The notes beneath the pieces were generated by a model. It made no database searches. It saw nothing but the letters and a program-made list of their open reading frames with translations, and had not been told where the DNA came from. A program made the position numbers and the translations under genes. Shown piece by piece: positions 15,253-21,760 of a DNA stretch of 23,613 nt. Numbering within the stretch: the first letter of the stretch is position 1; the number at the start of each line of letters is the position of its first letter. Source of the DNA: JBHHZI01 sp046757965 (lineage in GTDB: Bacteria; Acidobacteriota; Polarisedimenticolia; SMYD01); assembly GCA_046757965.1 (NCBI GenBank), contig JBHHZI010000037.1, positions 1-23,613 of the forward strand, in the 5' to 3' direction.

Positions 15253-17088
15253 ATGACCATGCGACTCCAGAGGCGCCACTTCCGGACGGCGGCAGCAGGC
15301 GTGCTGGTTCTGTTTGCCCTGCATGCGTGGGCATCGGCCCGTGACAAGACACCGACCGTCGATGAATTCGCCCATGTTCCGGCCGGCTACCTGGGTCTGG
15401 CCACCGGTGACTTCACCCTCTACGGGAAGACGCCGCCGCTCGGCCGGACACTGTTTTCCCTGCCGCTCCTGCTGGACCGGCCGGTCCTGCCTCCACCGCC
15501 GACGGGCAACCGGATGGCCGGCTGGTACCCGTGGCTCTATGCATCCGGATTCTTTCGCGCCAATGTCGAGCGGTACGGGATCGATTTTGCGGCCGGCGTG
15601 TACCATCACGCGCGGGCAGTGGTCATCGGACTGGCCGTGCTGCTGGGCATCGTCCTGTTCGTGTGGGGTGAGGCATGGCACGGCCCCCCCGGTGGGCTCC
15701 TCGCCGTCCTGCTGTTCACCCTCGACCCCACGGTGCTGGCCCATTCGCGCCTCGCAACGGTGGACATGGCGGAGTCGCGCTTCTTCGTCTGTGCCGGCGC
15801 CTTCTTCGTCCGCCATCTCGTCTCCCGGACATCGACGTCCCTGGTGTGCGCCGGCGTGTTTGCCGGCGCGGCCCTGGCGACCAAGTTCACGGCGGTGCTT
15901 CTGGCGCCGGTGTTCGTCGGTCTCGCGATCGTTCGACTGGTCCGCACACCAACTCCCGACCGGCCGGCGTGCCGCAGAAGGCTCGGCATGGCGCTGGCCG
16001 CGTTGGCCGGGCTGACCCTCGTGGTCGTCAATCTGGCCTACGGTCTGTCCGGCACGGGGACACGCCTCGGCGATCTTCGTCTCGAGAGTGGCATGTTGTC
16101 GACCGCCCGGCGTGTCCTCCCTCCCTGGACACCCGTCCCCTTCCCGGCCGATTTCGTGCGCGGATTCGATGCGCAGCAGATCGACGTCGAACGCGGCGAC
16201 TTCCCCAACTACCTCGCCGGAGACTGGTCCCGCACCGGCTGGTGGTACTACTACCCGCTCGCCTGGCTCGCCAAGACCCCGTTGCCGGCCTGCTTCATTC
16301 TTGCCATGGCGGCGATCGGCAGCATGGTCCGGCGGCGCCGGCCGTGCCCGCCCGATGGAGCCGGCCCTTCCGGCGACACGACACAGGCCGTCGAGGTGGG
16401 TCCGCCCTCCCGCTGGGCAGTGCTCCTCGTGATCCTCCTGATCGGTGGGGTCGCCTGCTTCCTGAGCCGGCTCGATATCGGCGTCCGATATCTCCTTCCG
16501 ATCTATCCCTTCGTTTTCCTGGCGGCCGGCTCCGCCGCGTCCACGTGGCGGCAGTCCGGATCGCGGGCCGGGATCGCGCTCGGGGCCGCCGTCGTTCTCC
16601 TGGCCGCTGCCACCTTCTCGGCGTTTCCGCACTACCTGGCCTTCTTCAACAGCGCGGCCGGAGGATTGCGGACAGGCTGGTCGCGCTTCGCCAACTCGAA
16701 CGCCGACTGGGGTCAGGATCTGATCTTCCTGCGTCGGGAACTCGAAGCACGCGGTATCGGCGACGTCCGGCTGGCGTACTTCGGTGGACCCGATCCGGCA
16801 TACTTCGGCATCCGTTACACCGTCCCGCTGCCGGGAGCCTCTGGTTCCGATGCCCTGCTGCCGGCGTCCGGCTCGGCGCCGACCCGGTTCAGACCCGGGG
16901 ACTACGCCATCTCCGCCAACCTTCTGGTGGGCCTGCCGTACCAGGTCGTCGACCATGGCCGATGGGTGCAAGCCGGCCAGGACCTCACCCAGCCGCAGCA
17001 GATCTACGCATGGTTCCGGGACCGCTCTCCGGCCGCCGTCATCGGCGGCAGCATTCTTCTGTTCCATGTGGATCCCGGAGCATCGTGA
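15253..17088 (+). CDS. PMT/ArnT-type membrane glycosyltransferase
   Basis: GT-C fold enzymes of this group move a sugar from a polyprenyl-phosphate donor to an acceptor on the periplasmic side of the membrane. From ATG 15253 the protein has 611 aa. The first membrane helix is at about 13-28. The catalytic-type acidic pair D37-E38 (T-V-D-E-F-A-H) lies in the first outside loop. There are about ten further hydrophobic segments, with a second acidic site in A-T-V-D-M-A-E-S-R. The C-terminal A-N-S-N-A-D-W-G-Q-D-L motif occurs in many phospholipid carrier-dependent family members. The longer reading from 15082 has no signal-like start and runs through the promoter region, so it is rejected. It ends in a GTGA overlap with the next gene. 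Donor sugar and acceptor are unknown. Confidence 0.87.
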   Translation: MTMRLQRRHFRTAAAGVLVLFALHAWASARDKTPTVDEFAHVPAGYLGLATGDFTLYGKTPPLGRTLFSLPLLLDRPVLPPPPTGNRMAGWYPWLYASGFFRANVERYGIDFAAGVYHHARAVVIGLAVLLGIVLFVWGEAWHGPPGGLLAVLLFTLDPTVLAHSRLATVDMAESRFFVCAGAFFVRHLVSRTSTSLVCAGVFAGAALATKFTAVLLAPVFVGLAIVRLVRTPTPDRPACRRRLGMALAALAGLTLVVVNLAYGLSGTGTRLGDLRLESGMLSTARRVLPPWTPVPFPADFVRGFDAQQIDVERGDFPNYLAGDWSRTGWWYYYPLAWLAKTPLPACFILAMAAIGSMVRRRRPCPPDGAGPSGDTTQAVEVGPPSRWAVLLVILLIGGVACFLSRLDIGVRYLLPIYPFVFLAAGSAASTWRQSGSRAGIALGAAVVLLAAATFSAFPHYLAFFNSAAGGLRTGWSRFANSNADWGQDLIFLRRELEARGIGDVRLAYFGGPDPAYFGIRYTVPLPGASGSDALLPASGSAPTRFRPGDYAISANLLVGLPYQVVDHGRWVQAGQDLTQPQQIYAWFRDRSPAAVIGGSILLFHVDPGAS

Positions 17089-17777
17089 AGCTGTCGGTCA
17101 TCGTTCCGATCTACAACGAGCACTCGACGATCCGGCGAGTGCTGGAACGCCTCACGATGCTCGACCTCGATCTCGAGATCATCGTGGTGGATGATGGGTC
17201 GACCGATGGAACGCGGGAATACCTGGAGTCACGCGGCCGGGAATCCGTGGTCGAGAACGGCGTGCTTTCGGTTCTCTTCCACGACCGGAACCGGGGCAAG
17301 GGCGCCGCCATCCGGACGGCGCTGCAGCATGCCACGGGAGACGCCGTCATCATCCAGGACGCCGACCTCGAGTACGACCCGGCCGAGATCCCCGCGTTGC
17401 TCGACCCCCTCGTTCGCGGCGACGCGGATGTCGTCTACGGGTCGCGGTTTCTGGGCTCGACCCGGGGCATGAGATGGTCCCACTGGCTGGCCAACCGGAT
17501 CCTGACCGGCACCACGAATCTCCTGTACCACGCGCGGATCACGGACGAGGCGACGGGTTACAAGCTGTTTCGGCGCCACGTGCTGACAGACCTCGAACTG
17601 CGCTGCCGCCGCTTCGAGTTCTGCCCGGAAGTGACCGCGCGGATCCTGAAGCGCGGGATCCCGATTCATGAGCGGCCTCTCGACAGCTACGTCGCCCGGC
17701 ATCTGGACAAGAAGATCTCCTGGTGGGACGGATTTGCCGCATTCTGGGTGCTCATCCGTGAACGATTTCGTGATTGA
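17085..17777 (+). CDS. Family 2 glycosyltransferase, DPM1/polyprenyl-phosphate type
   Basis: The protein has 230 aa and starts at GTG 17085, which overlaps the upstream stop by GTGA. The GT-A nucleotide-sugar site is clear: L-S-V-I-V-P-I-Y-N-E at 3-12, V-V-D-D-G-S-T-D-G-T at 34-43, and the metal-binding D-A-D-L-E-Y-D at 92-98. No C-terminal membrane helices are seen, as in soluble dolichol-phosphate mannose synthase-like enzymes. Members charge undecaprenyl phosphate with a hexose, which would supply the donor for the GT-C protein encoded just upstream; this pairing is inference. A much longer in-frame reading upstream (from 15675) is only an antiphase shadow of the preceding gene. Confidence 0.92.
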   Translation: MKLSVIVPIYNEHSTIRRVLERLTMLDLDLEIIVVDDGSTDGTREYLESRGRESVVENGVLSVLFHDRNRGKGAAIRTALQHATGDAVIIQDADLEYDPAEIPALLDPLVRGDADVVYGSRFLGSTRGMRWSHWLANRILTGTTNLLYHARITDEATGYKLFRRHVLTDLELRCRRFEFCPEVTARILKRGIPIHERPLDSYVARHLDKKISWWDGFAAFWVLIRERFRD

Positions 17778-17803
17778 CATGGCCATGAATCCACGGTTAG
17801 ACT
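17774..17803 (+). promoter_or_regulatory. Candidate promoter for the O-antigen ligase gene
   Basis: TTGACA (17774-17779) contains the TGA stop of the GT2 gene. After 18 bases comes TAGACT (17798-17803, four of six -10 positions). It would give a leader of about 195 bases before ATG 18007, in which I see a short perfect hairpin (CGGATC/GATCCG at 17922-17936) and no ORF that I trust. Confidence 0.4.
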
Positions 17804-18006
17804 GCGGCTCCTGTCTCATGAACCTGCGGCTTGAAGTTCTTGCGGCGAACCGCGGGGCGCGTGGACCGTGGCAGATTCGCAACCGAAGCGGGGCCGCGCC
17901 TGGGGGTCGGCCGGGCCGGGCCGGATCGTCGATCCGCTAGAAACGCCGGCCGTGCCCGGTAGGGGGCCAGGACGCGCCTACACTCGGGCCCGGACCGTGG
18001 AGTGTC

Positions 18007-19587
18007 ATGAGTGACCGTCTGATCTGGACCCGCCGGCGGGATCTGTTCGTCGAGGGAGGCGTCTATTTCCTGCTCGTGTTCTGCCCTCTCGCCTTCGGCG
18101 CGGTGGAAGACTGGGCCATCGGGCTCATCCAGATGGTCACCTGGACCGTCTTCGCGGCATGGGCCTGGGACCGGCGACCCGGCCGCCTCCGACAGCCGAC
18201 GGTCCAGCCCGCGCCGCGACCCACGCGGGCGGAGTGGCTCGGGTGGGGCAGCATCGCCGCGTTCGTCCTGCTGCTCGCCGCGTCGTTGGTGCCTCTTCCC
18301 CGCGCGGTTCTCTCCCGTGTGGCTCCCGGGAGCGACAGCATCTATGCGATGACGGTGCCCGGCTATGCCGCTCCGGAGCCCGGACCGATCGACCGGGTAT
18401 CCTGGCTCATCAATGACCCTGCGATCACATTGCCCGCGCCGGGGACGGCCGCCGCGACGAGGTGGCCGGAGAGGACGCCACCGGCCGCCCCTGCCGGCTG
18501 GCGGACCACCTCGATCTATCCGTTCCGCACCGCTTCCCGGCTCGGTCTTCTCATCGCCTACATCGTGCTATTCATCGTCGTCAGCGGATCGTTCATCACC
18601 CGCGAGAAGATCAATCGCTTGCTCCGCGTGGCGGTCGGATCCACGTTCATCGTCTCCCTCCTCGGCATTCTCCAGAAGCTGAGTCAGAGTGAGCGCCTCC
18701 TGTGGATTCGCAGCGGAGACTACAAGGAGATCTTCGGGCCGTTCGTCAATCGCAACAGCTACGCCGCGCTGGCCGTCACGGTTCTCCCCGTGGCCCTCGC
18801 GCTGGCCGTCGCCGCCCACCGGCGGGGCCGATCCGGGCAGATGAGATCGGTCCCGGGGCTGCTCGGCTTCGGATTCTCCGCCGCCGTCATCGCCGGGGGC
18901 ATCTTCTATTCCCTCTCGCGAGGCGGCATGATCGCGGCTGGCATCGCCGTCGTCCTCCTGTCCGCGTTCCTGTTCACGGCCGGCGAACGGAAGCTGGAGT
19001 TGCTCTCCCTGCCGGCGCTGGTGATCCCGATGGCGGCGTTCGTGATGTGGATCGGATCGGAGGAAGTCGTCGAGAGGATGGGAACCCTCGCGGCCGGATC
19101 AGGAACACCGTCGATGGCCGCCCGCCTGATCGCGTGGCAGAGAGCCTTCGGGGTCATCGGGGAGAACCTGCTGGTCGGCTCCGGTCTCGGCACCTTCGCC
19201 TTCGCCATCCAGCGCTACTCGCCACCCGGCCATGCCTGGTGGACCACGGCGCACAACGAGTACATCGAACTGCTGGCGGACACCGGCATCCTCGGTTTCC
19301 TGCTCATCATGATCGCCCTGGGCGCCTATGTCACCCGCGTGTTCCGGCCAGGGCTGTTCCGGCACAGCCGCCGGGCCTGTGCCTGGGCCGGCCTGTGCAC
19401 CGGCATCGCGAGTCTCCTGCTGCACTCGCTGGTCAGCGCCGACCTGCAGGTTCCCGCGATCGCTGTGCTGCTGGTCGTGCTGGCGGCCGCCCTCCTGAAC
19501 GTCGTGCGTGTCCAAGAGGGGAGGACCGGCCGACGACGCGGGAGGCCCGCGGCGAGCCTGCCGCCTCACCCCGGGCTGGTGCGATGA
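18007..19587 (+). CDS. O-antigen ligase/polymerase family membrane protein
   Basis: The protein has 526 aa with about ten to twelve hydrophobic segments, the first at about 17-33. A large polar loop (about 110-175) precedes a second group of helices. The C-terminal half has the Wzy_C/WaaL-type block: G-S-G-L-G-T-F-A-F-A, then T-T-A-H-N-E-Y-I-E-L-L-A-D-T-G with His416, then G-I-L-G-F-L-L. Family members join or polymerise glycans on undecaprenyl carriers at the outer face of the inner membrane, or glycosylate proteins. Sequence alone does not decide which. GGAG (17999-18002) sits 4 bases before ATG 18007. The stop overlaps the next start by ATGA, so the two proteins are probably made together. 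Confidence 0.88.
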   Translation: MSDRLIWTRRRDLFVEGGVYFLLVFCPLAFGAVEDWAIGLIQMVTWTVFAAWAWDRRPGRLRQPTVQPAPRPTRAEWLGWGSIAAFVLLLAASLVPLPRAVLSRVAPGSDSIYAMTVPGYAAPEPGPIDRVSWLINDPAITLPAPGTAAATRWPERTPPAAPAGWRTTSIYPFRTASRLGLLIAYIVLFIVVSGSFITREKINRLLRVAVGSTFIVSLLGILQKLSQSERLLWIRSGDYKEIFGPFVNRNSYAALAVTVLPVALALAVAAHRRGRSGQMRSVPGLLGFGFSAAVIAGGIFYSLSRGGMIAAGIAVVLLSAFLFTAGERKLELLSLPALVIPMAAFVMWIGSEEVVERMGTLAAGSGTPSMAARLIAWQRAFGVIGENLLVGSGLGTFAFAIQRYSPPGHAWWTTAHNEYIELLADTGILGFLLIMIALGAYVTRVFRPGLFRHSRRACAWAGLCTGIASLLLHSLVSADLQVPAIAVLLVVLAAALLNVVRVQEGRTGRRRGRPAASLPPHPGLVR

Positions 19588-20921
19588 ATCGCCGCTGGCG
19601 ATCCCTCGCCTCCGGGGCGTTCATTCTCGCGCTCGCCCTCTGGGGGACGGCATCCGGCGTCCGGAAGATCGGATTCTTCGTCCACCGGTTCGGAGCGGAG
19701 AACGCTCTCGAGGGCGCCGATCTCGTCCACGCCCACACACGGTTCATGGCGGCGGCGCGGTGGGCGCCGGGCGACGCGGCCAACCATGTCCTCATCGCGC
19801 GTGTCATGCAGCTCGCCCTGGCCAACGGGCTCGCGGTGACCGGCAAGACGCCCTCCGCCGGCCCCGATGATCTCCTTCTGGAGGGCCTGCAGAGCGTCAG
19901 CGACGGGATCGACCGCAACCCCGCCGATGCGTGGGGATGGTTCCGGCTGGCGGACCTGGCCCGGGGCTTTCAGGCCGGCCGGCACCGCCTCGAACGGCTT
20001 CGCCGGGCCGGGACCACCCGGGATCCGGCGGCCACCAGGCCCGACGGGGTCGGTTCCGACACCGGCTTCGAGCCGGAGGATCGGCTCATCGTCGCCGCCA
20101 CCCGCAAGGCGATGAGGCTCGAACCCGAGTTCTACTTCTATCACGACTACCTCGCCGCCCTGTACTGGGAACGCGGCTTGCTCGACGCGGCGCGGGCCGA
20201 GACCGAGACCAGTTTCGCGCTGATGCCAATCGATACGTCGCACGGCCTGCTCTCCCGTCGCGAGGGCATGCTCGGGTCCCTCGCCGACGCCGCGCTCCGG
20301 GGACTCGAGCGCGGCCAGGCGCATCCGCTCATCACGACCGAGATGGTGGCGCTCTCCCGCGCCAGTCTCCTCGAAGGGCTCGATCGTGACGAGGAGGCCA
20401 TCTCGGCCCTCGAGGCCGTCCAGAGCCAGGCACACGGACGATTCGCCGCCGAGGTGAATCTGCGCATCGGGATACTGCTCTACAAGCAGCGCCGATACGC
20501 CGAGAGCCTGCCCTATCTGGAACGGGTTCTCACCCTGGACGGCGACGGCGACCTCGGGACACGGGCCCTCTACCCTCTCGGCATCGGACGCAGCCGGACA
20601 GGCGATCACCGGCGAGCGCTCGCGAGCCTCCGGAAGTATCTGGGCCGGTACCCTTCCGCGGTGCGCTCATACATTGCGCTGGCGGCCGCCTACCGGCGTG
20701 CCGGTCAACCTTCCGACGCGGAATCGCTGTACCGAGCGGCTCTCCAGCGCTTCCCGTCCGACGAGTCGGTACACTACCAGTGGGTGACCTTTCTCATCGA
20801 GCAGGAGCGCCTCGACGAGGCGCTCGAGGCCAGCCGCGACTTCGAGCGGCTCGTCCCCGGGGACGGCGCTCACCGGCTCACGGCCCGTATCGAGCGTGAC
20901 CTTGCCGGCGGCGGGCCGTGA
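19584..20921 (+). CDS. Membrane-anchored tetratricopeptide-repeat protein
   Basis: The protein has 445 aa and starts at ATG 19584, which overlaps the ligase stop. A basic N-terminus and hydrophobic stretch (about 9-25) look like a signal anchor. Residues about 185-440 contain degenerate TPR helix pairs, such as Y-H-D-Y-L-A-A-L-Y-W-E-R-G-L-L-D-A-A, E-V-N-L-R-I-G-I-L-L-Y-K-Q-R-R-Y-A-E-S-L-P-Y-L and A-A-A-Y-R-R-A-G-Q-P-S-D-A-E. TPRs bind proteins, and a coupled partner of an O-antigen ligase-type enzyme may hold or regulate it (inference). It is the last gene of the plus-strand cluster and is followed by a hairpin terminator. Confidence 0.85.
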   Translation: MNRRWRSLASGAFILALALWGTASGVRKIGFFVHRFGAENALEGADLVHAHTRFMAAARWAPGDAANHVLIARVMQLALANGLAVTGKTPSAGPDDLLLEGLQSVSDGIDRNPADAWGWFRLADLARGFQAGRHRLERLRRAGTTRDPAATRPDGVGSDTGFEPEDRLIVAATRKAMRLEPEFYFYHDYLAALYWERGLLDAARAETETSFALMPIDTSHGLLSRREGMLGSLADAALRGLERGQAHPLITTEMVALSRASLLEGLDRDEEAISALEAVQSQAHGRFAAEVNLRIGILLYKQRRYAESLPYLERVLTLDGDGDLGTRALYPLGIGRSRTGDHRRALASLRKYLGRYPSAVRSYIALAAAYRRAGQPSDAESLYRAALQRFPSDESVHYQWVTFLIEQERLDEALEASRDFERLVPGDGAHRLTARIERDLAGGGP

Positions 20922-20986
20922 CGCCGGGCCCCCTGTCGCCGTTGCCGACCGTGTTCCGGCGGTGTCCCGCATGCGGGGGGAAAGAG

Positions 20987-21026
20987 AAACGCCCTTCGCT
21001 TCCACAGGCGGAACCGAAGGGCGTCT
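20987..21026. terminator. Hairpin terminator between convergent genes
   Basis: A perfect 10-bp stem (ACGCCCTTCG at 20989-20998 with CGAAGGGCGT at 21015-21024) encloses a second short stem, TTCC/GGAA. Read on the minus strand it is followed by a T-rich run (TTTCTCTTT), so it best terminates the small cysteine-rich gene. It may also stop the plus-strand cluster. It lies in the 134-base gap between two converging genes, the expected place. Confidence 0.65.
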
Positions 21027-21055
21027 CCCGAATCTGGTCAGGTTTGATCTTCCGA

Positions 21056-21370
21056 TCAGGGCTCGGTCGGCGACGGCGGGTTCTTCACGCTCTTGCAGAC
21101 GAGCTTGCAGTCGGCGCTCTCGGCAATACACCCATCGTTGCAGCTGAGGACACAGGCATCGAAATCCGCACCGCCACCTGGAAACAGATCGGCACAATCG
21201 GTGTCACACCTGCTGGTGCAAGCCTTCCGGGTCGCGTTACAGGACTTCACGCAGGTCGAAAACGCCCGGCCGGCGGAACCCGCCCAGAGGCTTCCACTCA
21301 GCGACAGCACAAGGGCAGCGAAAGCCACGACCGCAAACAGCCGCCCATTCCCCCTCTTCAACAGTGACAT
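21056..21370 (-). CDS. Small secreted cysteine-rich protein (mirror-symmetric CX3C motifs)
   Basis: The protein has 104 aa. A signal peptide (1-30, basic start, hydrophobic 11-28, cleavage after S-L-W-A) leaves a mature chain of about 74 residues with ten cysteines: 40, 44, 51, 55, 59, 73, 77, 81, 88 and 92. The gaps are 3-6-3-3, then 13 residues, then 3-3-6-3, a mirror image. CX3C pairs suggest disulfide-linked helical hairpins or metal binding. ATG 21370 is chosen because a strong AAGGGGGAG lies just upstream; ATG 21418 falls inside the promoter -10. It has its own promoter and terminator, so it is a single-gene unit. I do not recognise a family. Confidence 0.82.
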   Translation of the reverse strand: MSLLKRGNGRLFAVVAFAALVLSLSGSLWAGSAGRAFSTCVKSCNATRKACTSRCDTDCADLFPGGGADFDACVLSCNDGCIAESADCKLVCKSVKNPPSPTEP

Positions 21371-21373
21371 AGA

Positions 21374-21382
21374 CTCCCCCTT
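21374..21382 (-). promoter_or_regulatory. Ribosome binding site of the cysteine-rich gene
   Basis: The minus strand reads AAGGGGGAG, 3 bases before ATG 21370, which sets the start and the signal peptide. Confidence 0.6.
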
Positions 21383-21418
21383 GCGCAGACTCAACTGGAT
21401 AGACGAGTTTCGGCGCAT

Positions 21419-21446
21419 AATCTACCACCAACCCCGCGTCTGTCAA
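21419..21446 (-). promoter_or_regulatory. Sigma70-type promoter of the cysteine-rich gene
   Basis: On the minus strand a perfect TTGACA (21441-21446) is followed after 16 bases by TAGATT (21419-21424, four of six). Transcription would begin near 21412, giving a leader of about 40 bases. This is the best-looking promoter in the window. Confidence 0.6.
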
Positions 21447-21760
21447 GGGTTTTTCTGCTCCCCCGGCCTTCCGGCCAGGAGAATCCGGCTGACGCCGACC
21501 TGGATCCGGGGCTGGCGGGCGGGTTGCTGGGCCCCCTGGACCACCGCCGGGGGAAGACCGGCATCCGGCTCGGGTTGCGCCCCGCCCCCTCCGGTGGGCA
21601 CGAAATCCTTGCCCCCGGGCCGAAACACGGTATAGATTCGCTGAACCACCGGCACGGCGAGCTGGATTTCCCCGTCTGGCGTGGGACCGGAAGCCCGCGC
21701 CCAGGTGGCCGGCATGCCGTCCGGAGAGGTGAGGAGGGGGAAGCGGGCGTGCGCGTTCAC
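21443..21760 (-). CDS. Hypothetical small ORF of uncertain reality
   Basis: A 105-codon frame runs from a GTG at 21760 (or ATG 21715) to the TGA at 21443. About 80% of its third codon positions are G or C, as in real genes here, so it may be coding. The product has an E-I-Q-L-A-V-P-V-V-Q-R-I-Y-T-V-F segment, then a Gly/Pro/Gln-rich part. No signal peptide, Shine-Dalgarno or recognised domain is visible. Its 5' end overlaps the ribosome binding site and first codons of the divergent beta-helix gene, and its stop lies inside a -35 box. It could be a gene remnant, or just the leader region of the beta-helix gene read backwards. The stretch 21447-21748 otherwise holds only a possible plus-strand promoter. 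Confidence 0.35.
   Translation of the reverse strand: MNAHARFPLLTSPDGMPATWARASGPTPDGEIQLAVPVVQRIYTVFRPGGKDFVPTGGGGAQPEPDAGLPPAVVQGAQQPARQPRIQVGVSRILLAGRPGEQKNP
21609..21636 (+). promoter_or_regulatory. Possible promoter of the beta-helix gene
   Basis: TTGCCC (21609-21614), 16 bases, then TATAGA (21631-21636); each matches four of six consensus positions. It would give a leader of about 105 bases to GTG 21749. This is weak evidence by itself. Confidence 0.3.
21731..21740 (+). promoter_or_regulatory. Ribosome binding site that selects the GTG start of the beta-helix gene
   Basis: GAGGAGGGGG ends 8 bases before GTG 21749. This start, not the later GTG 21785 or ATG 21869, puts the G10 run inside the translated region. 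Confidence 0.55.

Noticed and set aside
15160..17067. 635-codon minus-strand frame opposite the GT-C gene
   Set aside because: The composition is typical of antisense GC-rich shadows, while the plus strand has clear membrane segments and motifs.
15675..17777. 700-codon reading of the GT2 frame
   Set aside because: The first 470 codons lie out of frame over the GT-C gene; the family start is at GTG 17085 in a GTGA overlap.
18702..20921. 739-codon reading of the TPR frame
   Set aside because: The upstream part is an out-of-frame shadow of the O-antigen ligase gene; ATG 19584 gives a signal anchor and an ATGA overlap.
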